A stretch of DNA of 64,000 nt from CAYMQB01 sp964392665 (GTDB taxonomy: Bacteria > Hydrothermota > E44-bin80). The stretch is taken from assembly GCA_964392665.1 (NCBI GenBank), contig CAYMQB010000011.1, forward strand, positions 1 through 64,000. The letters are read 5' to 3'. Position numbers and translations under genes: made by a program. Of this stretch, positions 7,535 to 15,384 are shown in pieces; position 1 is the first letter of the stretch, and the number at the start of each line of letters is the position of its first letter. Below the pieces are notes generated by a model. That model was given only the letters and a program-made list of their open reading frames with translations. It ran no database searches and was not told the DNA's origin.

Positions 7535-9274
7535 ATGAAGAAAGGGACTATTTTGTTGCTTATCGCAAACTTGATGAGTGTCATACCGGCAATTGCCTGC
7601 ACTACATTGCTCGTAACCAGAGGTGCGTCGAAGGACGGCTCGGTCATCGTTGCCCATTCGGATGACAGTGAATTGTTCGACCAGCGCCTGGTTTATGTTC
7701 CTGCTGCAGACCACGAACCTGGAGCACTCCGTCCCGTATACTACGACGCTGTAGCACTGGGTGACAGACCTGAGTATCACGGGTATGTGCTGCGGCGTTA
7801 TGTAGGTACTCACAGGGGTCCAACTTATGTGAACCCGAATTATCCGCAGAGCATACCGATAGGTTCCATTCCGCAAGTCGAACACACATATGCATACTTC
7901 GATGGTAGCTACGGCATTATGAATGAGCATCAACTTATGTTTGGTGAGTGTACTGACGGAACCAAGATTCAATTGGAACCGGTGCCCGGGAAACTTATTT
8001 TCTACAGTGCCGAATTAAGTCGCGTGGCGGCGGAACGCTGCAAGAAGGCACGTGAAGCTGTTGAATTAATAGGTTATCTCATTGAAACTTATGGTTATTA
8101 TGGTACGGGCGAAACGCTACCAATAGGGGATACCGAAGAAGGTTGGATTATAGAAATGGCGCCCAGTCCTGACAGCACAGGAGGTCTTTGGGTAGCAAAG
8201 AAAGTTCCCGATGGTGAAATATTCGTAGCGGCAAATGAACTACGAATTCGCGAAGTTGACCCGGACGACACGGATATGCTATATTGTCAGAAACTTCACG
8301 ATATTGCCGAAAGGTTTGGATGGTGGAAACCGGAAGATGGAAAGTTAGACTGGCTGATGGCGGTAAGTTTGGGTGAATACAGTCATCCATATTATTCGCT
8401 GCGTCGAGTTTGGCGTTTGCAGTCCCGAATAGCACCGTCGGTGGAGCAATCGCCCTGGGTTGAAAATGGTTACACAAAAAATTATCCATTCTCCATTAAA
8501 CCGGATGAAAAACTTGGTGTTCGAGATGTTATGAATCTATATCGAGACTACTATCAAGGAACTGAATTCGATCAATCGAAAGGAATGACTGCGGGACCGT
8601 TTGGATGCCCTTACCGTTACACGGGTCCAATGGATGCGGGGGGTGACACTGGTGATCCTAATGCGAAACTAAAAGGTGCATGGGAGCGCACAATTTCCAT
8701 CTATCGCTGTGGCTTCAGCTATGTATGTCAGGCTCGCGGTTGGTTGCCCGATCCTGTCGGAGGTTTGGTCTGGTTTGGTCCGGATGAGCCAGTAAGCACT
8801 TGTTATGTTCCTTTCTATGTTGGGATTACGAAGATTGCAGAGCCATATTACACGTGCGAGACTACGAAGTTCACCCAGAAAAGCGCATGGTGGGCTTTCA
8901 ATTTTGTGGCAAACTGGGCAGGTTTGAAATACAGCTACATTATCAAAGACATAAAACAGAAGCAGGATGAAATCGAAAACGCTGAAATCGAAAGCATAAG
9001 GAAAATGGATGAGAAGGCACTTGCCTTATATAAGGAGGATCCAATAAAGGCACAACAATTACTTACAACCTACTGTGAAACGATGGCTAACCGTGTCGTT
9101 AAAGCTTGGTGGGAGTTTGCCTGGGTTCTTGTAGCGCGATACGACGATGGTTATATCAATGCTCCCGAAAAAATGGCACAGGAAGTTGGTTATCCCGATG
9201 ATTGGTATGATAAGTCGAATTGGCAGGAGGGTCCAACGAAATACGAAAAGCCAAAAACCAAGTTAAAGAACTAA
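7535..9274 (+). CDS. Secreted C69-family dipeptidase (Ntn hydrolase)
   Basis: A 579-residue peptidase. A signal peptide (about 1-21, ending PAIA) is followed at once by CTTLLVTRGASKDGSVIVAHSDD. In the C69/PepD family the Cys becomes the N-terminal nucleophile after cleavage, which fits Cys22. Further family-like elements are GTHRGPTYVNPN, GIMNEHQLMFGECTDG and ETYGYYGTGETLPIGD. It should cleave di- or short peptides in the periplasm or outside the cell. SD GAGGAG precedes ATG 7535. The first third is visibly richer in G and C (for example CTGCGGCG, GTGGCGGCGG) than its neighbours, which hints at horizontal transfer. Confidence 0.85.
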   Translation: MKKGTILLLIANLMSVIPAIACTTLLVTRGASKDGSVIVAHSDDSELFDQRLVYVPAADHEPGALRPVYYDAVALGDRPEYHGYVLRRYVGTHRGPTYVNPNYPQSIPIGSIPQVEHTYAYFDGSYGIMNEHQLMFGECTDGTKIQLEPVPGKLIFYSAELSRVAAERCKKAREAVELIGYLIETYGYYGTGETLPIGDTEEGWIIEMAPSPDSTGGLWVAKKVPDGEIFVAANELRIREVDPDDTDMLYCQKLHDIAERFGWWKPEDGKLDWLMAVSLGEYSHPYYSLRRVWRLQSRIAPSVEQSPWVENGYTKNYPFSIKPDEKLGVRDVMNLYRDYYQGTEFDQSKGMTAGPFGCPYRYTGPMDAGGDTGDPNAKLKGAWERTISIYRCGFSYVCQARGWLPDPVGGLVWFGPDEPVSTCYVPFYVGITKIAEPYYTCETTKFTQKSAWWAFNFVANWAGLKYSYIIKDIKQKQDEIENAEIESIRKMDEKALALYKEDPIKAQQLLTTYCETMANRVVKAWWEFAWVLVARYDDGYINAPEKMAQEVGYPDDWYDKSNWQEGPTKYEKPKTKLKN

Positions 9275-9453
9275 TTTTCTATTTTCCATACTCGACTTTT
9301 CTGCGTTCTTGAACCTCTGATACTATTTGCGATCTCCTGCAGGCGAACAAGTATTTCTATCTTTTTTTCGAAACTCAATTTTGCAAGGTCTTTGTGAAAT
9401 TTCTCTTTTGTCTTGAATATTTCTTCAATGTTTTGTCGTCTTTTATTGTCCAT
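9271..9453 (-). CDS. Small helical protein, partner-type remnant of a nucleotidyltransferase pair
   Basis: A 60-residue charged helical protein reading EEIFKTKEKFHKDLAKLSFEKK, then ILVRLQEIANSIR. I recall similar short proteins encoded just downstream of AbiEii-like nucleotidyltransferase genes. Here the upstream frame (9511-9443) is only a stub of such a gene and overlaps this start. The tail (RGSRTQKSRVWKIEN) looks like run-on sequence. The protein may be a non-functional leftover. Confidence 0.45.
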   Translation of the reverse strand: MDNKRRQNIEEIFKTKEKFHKDLAKLSFEKKIEILVRLQEIANSIRGSRTQKSRVWKIEN

Positions 9454-9511
9454 AATCTTTTACTAATTTCCTTTTCTTTAGTTCGTTTAGCACCTTCAGT
9501 GTTTTCTTCAT
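9443..9511 (-). pseudogene. N-terminal stub of an AbiEii-like nucleotidyltransferase
   Basis: ATG 9511 opens a 22-codon frame, MKKTLKVLNELKKRKLVKDY, followed by Gly-Gln and stop. This string matches my memory of the N-terminus of small nucleotidyltransferase-fold proteins (normally continuing AIGGA). The body of the gene is missing, and the next frame begins inside the stop region. This suggests a large internal deletion. Low certainty: only 20 residues support it. Confidence 0.35.
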
Positions 9512-9727
9512 TCGTTCTCTATAGAAATATATATAGAACTGCGAAAATCAGCGGTTAAGGCTGTTAAATTAGTTTGATTTGTTTTATTTTTTGGATTGTT
9601 CAAAACACGAGAGCACATTTTTTCTCTGCAGTTGAGTGGTTTGTAGGAGTACAAGGGAAACCTGAAATTGATATTCAACCGTGTGTTGCTGTGGCTAATT
9701 CTGGATTGAAGTCAAGCTAATTTTTCC

Positions 9728-9762
9728 TTGACTTTGTGAAAAAATTATCGTATTGTGGTCGT
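9728..9762 (+). promoter_or_regulatory. Leaderless-type promoter at the head of the electron-transfer island
   Basis: TTGACT (9728-9733), 17 bases, TATTGT (9751-9756), 6 bases, ATG 9763. No Shine-Dalgarno lies between them. Confidence 0.7.
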
Positions 9763-10593
9763 ATGAAACTGCTTATTCTTGTTGCTTCGAAACGGAAAAA
9801 GGGCAATTCTTCAATAGTTGCAAGGATGCTCGAGCAGTATTCGGGTAAGTACAAGCTTGATACAAAAACGCTTTTTCTTCACAATTTTAGGATAGATCAA
9901 TGCGACGGATGTATGACTTGTGTTTTTAAAGGTATTAAATGCCACCTGAAAGATGATTTTTATCAACTTATCGAAGAAATTAGCACTGCGGATTTCCTTG
10001 TTCTTATTGCTCCTACCTATGTGCTTTCAATACCAGGTAATCTGAAGACATTCCTTGATAGGTTTTTGCTTTTTCGACCATATTATAAGGAGAATTACGG
10101 TAAGCGAGCGGCAAGCATAGGCATTGCAAGTTTAAGTGATTGGGAGCATTTCCAATTACCTTTTCTCAATACGATACTTCTCTCCCTTGGATTTGATATT
10201 GCAGATTCACTTATGCTTTCAGGTGCTGGTCCGGGAGAAGTTTTACTTGATAATTCAATTGAGAAAAAGGTTGAAGAAGTAATATATAAATTATTGCATA
10301 ACAATGGTTTGCAAGATAATATTGTAAGCAAGGAGTGTCCTGTTTGCCATTCCAGAGTATTCGAATACACAGACGGCTTTTTTATATGTCCTTTCTGTAG
10401 AACGAAGGGAGAGCTTACAGACAAAGGTTTGTTATTTGATATTGAAGGAATCAGAAATCACAGATTTACCAAAGAAAACCTTGATGGACATTTTAATAAT
10501 TGGATATTGAAAACAAAGGACGGTTTTAAGAAGAATTTTCGCGAGGTAATGCGAAGAAGGAAGAATATTTTCGGAGGTGGGAGTGGAACTTAG
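9763..10593 (+). CDS. NAD(P)H-dependent FMN reductase / flavodoxin-fold protein with C-terminal zinc ribbon
   Basis: A 276-residue protein. The flavodoxin-like fold opens MKLLILVASKRKKGNSS (FMN phosphate loop). CDGCMTC follows near residue 47, then FLVLIAPTYVLSIPGNLKTFLDR. In the iron-sulfur flavoprotein/WrbA relatives the Cys cluster can bind Fe-S; here C-X2-C-X2-C plus a later Cys is present. The last third has CPVCHS...ICPFCRTKG, a zinc ribbon. Start at ATG 9763 follows from promoter spacing and the fold; the GTG at 9736 lies inside the promoter. It overlaps the nitroreductase gene by 11 bases. A flavin reductase heading an ETF/Hdr operon fits an electron-carrier role (inference). Confidence 0.8.
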   Translation: MKLLILVASKRKKGNSSIVARMLEQYSGKYKLDTKTLFLHNFRIDQCDGCMTCVFKGIKCHLKDDFYQLIEEISTADFLVLIAPTYVLSIPGNLKTFLDRFLLFRPYYKENYGKRAASIGIASLSDWEHFQLPFLNTILLSLGFDIADSLMLSGAGPGEVLLDNSIEKKVEEVIYKLLHNNGLQDNIVSKECPVCHSRVFEYTDGFFICPFCRTKGELTDKGLLFDIEGIRNHRFTKENLDGHFNNWILKTKDGFKKNFREVMRRRKNIFGGGSGT

Positions 10594-11158
10594 AGACACC
10601 ATTGTAAATAGAAGGAGCATAAGAAAATTCAAGGATAGACAAATATCGAAAGAGAAAATCGAAGAACTGTTGAAACTTGCAATGTGGGCACCTTCCGGTA
10701 TGAATAGGCAGAATTGGTATTTTGTTGTTGTAAAAGGTGAGAAAAGGAAGGATTTGATAAATGTTTCACAAAAGGCTTTTGACAGATTCATTGCAATTAG
10801 TTTAAAAAAGGTTTTCAAGGATAGAAAAACGGTTATTAAAGAATCGGAAAGATTTTTTAATACTCTTGGCAATGCTCCGGCGGTTATTTGTGCTTACAGA
10901 ACGAAAACAGTGGAAGGTGAGCTAACGGATATACAGTCTGTCGCAGCTGTCATAGAAAATTTGCTTCTATTACTGTATGAAGCAGGTTTGGGTGGCTGCT
11001 GGATGACAGGTCCTGTGCATCTTGAAAATGCAATTAATGAATTACTTGGTGTTAAAGATATGATGTTGCAGGCACTCATTCCCATAGGAGTGCCTGATAT
11101 ATCACCAATTTCACCAAAAAGAAAGGAAGGAAGGCTAAAATGGATTGGGTGGGATTAA
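10583..11158 (+). CDS. Nitroreductase-family FMN oxidoreductase
   Basis: A 191-residue member of the nitroreductase fold. It opens LRDTIVNRRSIRKFKDRQI (Arg pair that grips FMN phosphate), then WAPSGMNRQNWYFVVV, IENLLLLLYEAGLGGCWMTGP and a closing IPIGVPDISPISPKRK. It should be a homodimer using FMN and NAD(P)H; the substrate is unknown. GTG 10583 is chosen over GTG 10577 because GGAGG (10573-10577) is then 5 bases away. The start overlaps the flavodoxin-like gene and the end overlaps the next gene by 19 bases, so these are translationally coupled. Confidence 0.85.
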   Translation: MELRDTIVNRRSIRKFKDRQISKEKIEELLKLAMWAPSGMNRQNWYFVVVKGEKRKDLINVSQKAFDRFIAISLKKVFKDRKTVIKESERFFNTLGNAPAVICAYRTKTVEGELTDIQSVAAVIENLLLLLYEAGLGGCWMTGPVHLENAINELLGVKDMMLQALIPIGVPDISPISPKRKEGRLKWIGWD

Positions 11159-12177
11159 AAGATGAACACAAACTTCTGAAACAGGATATGAAAAGGTTCG
11201 CAGAGACAGAGGTTTTACCCCAGGTTTCCGAGTTTGACAAAAAGGCAGAACCTATGGTTGATATCCTTAGAAAATTAGCAGGTATGGGTGTACTCGGAAT
11301 TCTTGTCTCCGAGGAATTCGGTGGGGTTGGTATGGATTTGCTATCCCTTTTAATTACCGTTGAAGAGTTGGCAAAAGCTTCTCCATCTGTTGCGCTGTCG
11401 GTAATGATGCATAACCTTATCTCCGATGCAATTTTTGAAAATGGAAATGATGAGCAAAAAAAGGAATTCCTATCCAAGCTTGCTACTGGTAAAATGCTCG
11501 GAGGTCTGGCGGTGGACACAATGCATAATCCTCTTAAACAGGATGAGAAGGATGAGAGGATGGCAGTCAATGGTGCATTCGCCGATATTCTGGGACTTCA
11601 AATAAGTAAGAACGAAGAAGACAATATGTTGCTTCTAAAAGGAGCTAAAGATCTGAAACTTGAACGGGAAATAAGCGGTATGAGATCAAGTGGCATCTGT
11701 TCTTTTGCAACAGAAGAAAAGGGTTTTAATAGGGGTGATTTTTTCACCTTCGAAAAGAACAAGTTTTTTGCAAAAGAGAGACTTATTTTCGGTGGTATTG
11801 CCTGTGGAATTTCACTTGCTGTGTTTGATTATGCAAGGTCCTATTCAAAAGAGAGATATCAATTTGGAAGAGCAATAGCAGAATTCGGAATGGTGCGTGA
11901 GTTGCTTTCGGATATGTTGTCTAAGGCAAATGCTTCGAGGTTGCTTGTTTATGAAGCATCTCAGGGGAATAACATTACGGATATGGAAATTGCAAGTACT
12001 TTTGCTGTAGAAAACTGTCTTATTATCACAGACAAGGGTGTTCAAATATTTGGAGGTTATGGCTATACAAAGGATTATCCTATGGAAATGTTTTTCAGGG
12101 ATGCCAAGGTTCTTGATATTCTATGTGGTTCGATTTACTCTCAGAAGGTTTCGATTGGAAGACGTATAACTTCGTAA
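11140..12177 (+). CDS. Degenerate acyl-CoA dehydrogenase-like protein (catalytic Glu absent)
   Basis: A 345-residue acyl-CoA dehydrogenase-fold protein, about 35 residues shorter than its two neighbours. The N-terminal helical domain is typical (EEFGGVGMDLLS), as are YSKERYQFGRAIAEF and FGGYGYTKDYP. The middle domain lacks the FAD/substrate signature LTEPNAGSD, reading VDTMHNPLKQDE instead. Where active enzymes have YEGTSEIQ, with its catalytic Glu, this has LCGSIYSQ. It is probably non-catalytic in the usual sense, perhaps a structural subunit paired with one of the next two genes, or a dehydrogenase with another base. It overlaps the nitroreductase end. Confidence 0.8.
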   Translation: MDWVGLKDEHKLLKQDMKRFAETEVLPQVSEFDKKAEPMVDILRKLAGMGVLGILVSEEFGGVGMDLLSLLITVEELAKASPSVALSVMMHNLISDAIFENGNDEQKKEFLSKLATGKMLGGLAVDTMHNPLKQDEKDERMAVNGAFADILGLQISKNEEDNMLLLKGAKDLKLEREISGMRSSGICSFATEEKGFNRGDFFTFEKNKFFAKERLIFGGIACGISLAVFDYARSYSKERYQFGRAIAEFGMVRELLSDMLSKANASRLLVYEASQGNNITDMEIASTFAVENCLIITDKGVQIFGGYGYTKDYPMEMFFRDAKVLDILCGSIYSQKVSIGRRITS

Positions 12178-12287
12178 AGCATATTTTGGATGACAGTCTT
12201 GAATCGAACAAGTTTTTCATTTCCATGTATAAACACGAAGGTGAGAAGTACATACAATGACAGAGAATATAAGAAGAGGAGGTTTGG

Positions 12288-13436
12288 GTGAAATTAGCAG
12301 AATTTACGGATAAACACAATGCTTTTAGAAAAGAAGTCAGAGATTTTGCCTTAAAAGAATTACTTACTGAATCTACGGAGATAGATAGAAGGAGTGAGTT
12401 TCCCTGGAAGATAATCAAGAAAATTGCAAAAAGAGGTTGGTTGGGTGTTCCTTATCCCAGGGAATACGGAGGATTAGGTCTTGATGCAACGAGTTACATA
12501 ATCCTTGTTGAAGAAATTGCAAGGGTATGTGCTTCAACTGCTATAATGATTGCAGCACATGTGAGTCTTGCATGTCAACCTGTTTATGTTCACGGTACAG
12601 AGAAGCAAAAGGAGAAATACCTTATCCCGCTTGCACGCGGTGAAATGATTGGTTCGTTCGGTCTAACAGAACCTAATGCCGGTAGTGATGCGGGGGGAAC
12701 AGAGACAACTGCAAGACTTGATGGAGACAATTGGGTAATAAATGGAAACAAAAGGTTCATCACGAACGGCACGGTTGCCGATATGATCGTTTTTACTGCA
12801 ACGCAGGACAAGTCAAAAAGAACTCACGGTATTAGCGCTTTCATCGTTGAAAAAGGAACAAAGGGTTATGAACCTGGTAAGGAAGAAGACAAGATGGGTT
12901 TAAGGGGTTCGATAACGGCAGAACTTCATTTCGAGGACTGCAAACTTCCTAAGGAAAATATGCTTGGTGAAGAAAATGAGGGATTTAAGGTTTTTATGGA
13001 AACTCTTGATGGTGGGAGAATAAGCATAGGGGTTCTTGCACTCGGTATTGCACAGGGTGCTCTTGATTACGGCATTAGCTATACAAGAGAGCATAGTTTG
13101 AATGATAAACCCCTTTACAAGTATCAATGGGTTCAGAAAATTATTGCTGACGCAGCGACCGAGATTTTAGCTGCAAGACACCTGATTTACCATGCAGCAA
13201 TGCTGAAAGATAAAGGAGCAGAGAGAGTTACAGAAGAGGGCGCTATGGCAAAATTGTTCGCCTCTGAAGTAGCGACAAGAGTTTGTTATAAGATTCATAG
13301 TATTTTAGGGCAAGATGGTCTTACAAAGAAGTACCCGTTGGAGAGATTCTTAAGGGATACTAAGTTGATGGAAATAGGAGAAGGGACTTCGGAAATACAA
13401 CGAATTGTGATCTCGAGACAGATACTTGGAAGGTAA
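12288..13436 (+). CDS. Acyl-CoA dehydrogenase
   Basis: A 382-residue FAD enzyme that oxidises (or, run in reverse, forms) acyl-CoA thioesters at C2-C3 and passes electrons to ETF. Motifs: YPREYGGLGLDATSYI, FGLTEPNAGSDAGGTETTA (FAD contact), KRFITNG and the C-terminal EGTSEIQRIVISRQILGR with the catalytic Glu. Normal length. GTG 12288 is the start, 5 bases after GAGGAGG. The 110-base gap from the previous gene has no promoter that I can defend. Chain-length specificity cannot be read from the sequence. Confidence 0.93.
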   Translation: MKLAEFTDKHNAFRKEVRDFALKELLTESTEIDRRSEFPWKIIKKIAKRGWLGVPYPREYGGLGLDATSYIILVEEIARVCASTAIMIAAHVSLACQPVYVHGTEKQKEKYLIPLARGEMIGSFGLTEPNAGSDAGGTETTARLDGDNWVINGNKRFITNGTVADMIVFTATQDKSKRTHGISAFIVEKGTKGYEPGKEEDKMGLRGSITAELHFEDCKLPKENMLGEENEGFKVFMETLDGGRISIGVLALGIAQGALDYGISYTREHSLNDKPLYKYQWVQKIIADAATEILAARHLIYHAAMLKDKGAERVTEEGAMAKLFASEVATRVCYKIHSILGQDGLTKKYPLERFLRDTKLMEIGEGTSEIQRIVISRQILGR

Positions 13437-13607
13437 ACGAATACAAAGGCGAGATGAAGCCACGAGATTACACAAGGAGAAAAGCAAACAAACTAAACAA
13501 ACCAGAGAAACGAGATAAATTAAAAAGTCTTGTGAAAATCTGTGCCTGTCCTATTAGAAAGGGACTTTCTAATAGGGAGAATCTGTGGTTAGATAAAAGG
13601 AGGAAAG
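13437..13607 (+). other. Non-coding spacer, purine-rich
   Basis: An A/G-rich spacer in the style of the long repeat family (ACGAGATTACACAAGGAG, CCAGAGAAACGAGATAA). It includes a hairpin CCTATTAGAAAGGGACTTTCTAATAGG (about 13549-13576). The reading frame across it shows no protein character. SD AAAGGAGG lies at its end, before ATG 13608. Confidence 0.5.
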
Positions 13608-14750
13608 ATGAACTTCGATTTGACAGACGACCAAAAACTAATAAAAGATATGGTTCGCGATTTTGCGGAAAAAGAACTAAAAGAGAAGGCAGTGGAGATC
13701 GATAAATCCAGAGAATTTCCCTGGGATAATCTAAAGAAGATGGCAAAACTGGGATTGCTTGGCATGATAGTCCCCGAAGAATTTGGTGGGGGAGGGATGG
13801 ATTTCATCAGCCTTGCAGTAGCGGTGGAGGAGATTTCAAGAGTTTGTGCAACAACAGGTGTTATAGTTGCTGTCAACAACTCTTTGACTGCATACCCTAT
13901 AGAGCATTTCGGAAATGATGAACAGAAAAAGAAGTATCTTCCGCAGTTGTGTAATGGTGATAAAATCGGGGCTTTTGGTCTTACAGAACCAAATGCAGGC
14001 AGCGATGCTGCGAGTATTGAAACGACTGCTCGACTCGAGGGCGATTATTACATTATGAACGGTTCTAAAAGATTCATAACAAATGGTGGAGAGGCAGGAA
14101 TTTTCGTTGTTTTCGCTTCCACCAATAAAGAGATGAAGCACAAAGGGATTAGTGCATTTATTCTTGAAGATGGTTTCAGTGGTTTTAGCAGGGGCAAACA
14201 CGAGGACCTTATGGGATTAAGGGCAACGGCAAACTGTGAGCTTATGTTTGAAGATTGCAGAGTCCCGAAGGAAAATTTACTTGGCGAAGAGGGAATGGGG
14301 TTCAAAATAGCGATGCATACTATAGATGTAAGCAGGATAGATATTGGAGCTCAAGCTTTGGGAATAGCCCAGGGCGCTCTGGAAGAAGCTATTAAGTACG
14401 CAAAAGAAAGGAAGCAATTTGGGAAACCTATCAGTAGTTTTGAGTTTATCCAGGGTATGATTGCAGATATGGCTACAAAAGTTGATGCGGCAAGGTTATT
14501 AATTCATAAAGCTGCCTATATTAAGGATAAGACCGATAGAAGGTTTTCCCTTGAATCTGCAATGGCAAAATGGTATGCATCGGAGGTTGCTGCCGAGGTT
14601 ACAAGAAAGGCTGTCCAGGTGCACGGAGGATACGGATACACAAAGGATTACCCGGTAGAGAGGATGTTTAGAGAATCCAAGATAATGGAGCTTTATGAGG
14701 GGACTTCTGAAATACAGAAAATCGTTATCGCGAGAACTTTACTGAGATAA
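13608..14750 (+). CDS. Acyl-CoA dehydrogenase
   Basis: A 380-residue acyl-CoA dehydrogenase with every expected element: VPEEFGGGGMDFIS, FGLTEPNAGSDAASIETTA, KRFITNGGEA, YAKERKQFGKPIS and YEGTSEIQKIVIARTLL, where the Glu is the likely base. It resembles the 12288 product, so the two probably arose by duplication. Electrons would go to the EtfBA encoded 2 kb downstream. A strong Shine-Dalgarno precedes ATG 13608. The gene is followed by a long repeat-filled spacer. Confidence 0.94.
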   Translation: MNFDLTDDQKLIKDMVRDFAEKELKEKAVEIDKSREFPWDNLKKMAKLGLLGMIVPEEFGGGGMDFISLAVAVEEISRVCATTGVIVAVNNSLTAYPIEHFGNDEQKKKYLPQLCNGDKIGAFGLTEPNAGSDAASIETTARLEGDYYIMNGSKRFITNGGEAGIFVVFASTNKEMKHKGISAFILEDGFSGFSRGKHEDLMGLRATANCELMFEDCRVPKENLLGEEGMGFKIAMHTIDVSRIDIGAQALGIAQGALEEAIKYAKERKQFGKPISSFEFIQGMIADMATKVDAARLLIHKAAYIKDKTDRRFSLESAMAKWYASEVAAEVTRKAVQVHGGYGYTKDYPVERMFRESKIMELYEGTSEIQKIVIARTLLR

Positions 14751-15384
14751 ACAAGTGATATAAGACATGAGACCATAGAACACGAAATTAGAAATTGGAA
14801 ATTACGAAAATGAGGACATCAGACATAAGACCGAAGACTAGAGACCGATGACAATGAAACGGAGTAACGGTGTGTCGGAGAGTCGGAGAAACGGGGGGAA
14901 AGATAAGTAAAAAGTGACAAGTTAAAAGTGAAATCTGAACGGCAGGAAAGAGCACCAGAGTACAAGTCACAAGTGCGCAAGAAAGGTAAAAGATGTTTAA
15001 TTCGTTGGATTGGTTTAATTAGTTTAATTGGTTAAAACCTTGAAACAAATGTTTTCTCTGTGTACTCTGTGTCTCTGTGGTGAAATTTGTAGCGAAAATA
15101 CGAAAATGGCAATTACGAAAATTAGAACAGCAGACCAAAGACCGAAGACCGAAAAAAGCGAAGAGAGAAGAGTGAAAGGGAAAATTGTGTATTTATAGCA
15201 TATTTGTAGTGTATTTATTGTTTTACAACAAATAACGCGAAGCAAATACACAGCACGGCAAATAACAATGAATAACCATAAATTATACAGCGAAGCGAAT
15301 ATACTTCACATTGGACTTTGAACACAAACCCAATAACCATTGACTATTGACTGATGACTGTTGACGGATAACCAATGCTAAATT
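14751..15384 (+). repeat. Long degenerate intergenic repeat, copy A
   Basis: 634 bases without a gene. The block order is GAAATTAGAAATTGG, runs of GACATCAGACATAAGACCGAAG, CGGAGTAACGGTGTGTCGGAG, a T-rich TTTAATTAGTTTAATTGG patch, GTAGTGTATTTATTG...ACAACAAATAACGCG, then TGACTATTGACTGATGACTG. These blocks recur at 16507, 18532, 52694 and, inverted, at 58384. It is a diverged relative of the 192-bp exact pair. No start-to-stop frame is credible. Copy A lies co-directionally with its flanking genes. Confidence 0.75.

Noticed and set aside
9512..9727. Hidden small gene in the spacer before the flavodoxin-like gene
   Set aside because: Frames on both strands are short and without start or family features; only the promoter at 9728 is supportable.
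12122..12261. A 45-codon alternative-frame ORF across the end of the first acyl-CoA dehydrogenase (contains KHILDDSLESNKFFISMY)
   Set aside because: Protein-like in look but overlaps a conserved C-terminus, lacks a Shine-Dalgarno and matches no family; treated as chance.
13454..13705. Basic 83-codon ORF in the spacer before the third acyl-CoA dehydrogenase
   Set aside because: It is Lys/Arg-rich translation of purine-rich spacer and runs into the conserved start of the dehydrogenase in another frame.
14751..15384. Possible CRISPR array from repeated GACCAATGACC-type and GACATAAGACC-type units
   Set aside because: Units are short, contiguous and degenerate, with no constant-length spacers and no cas genes nearby.
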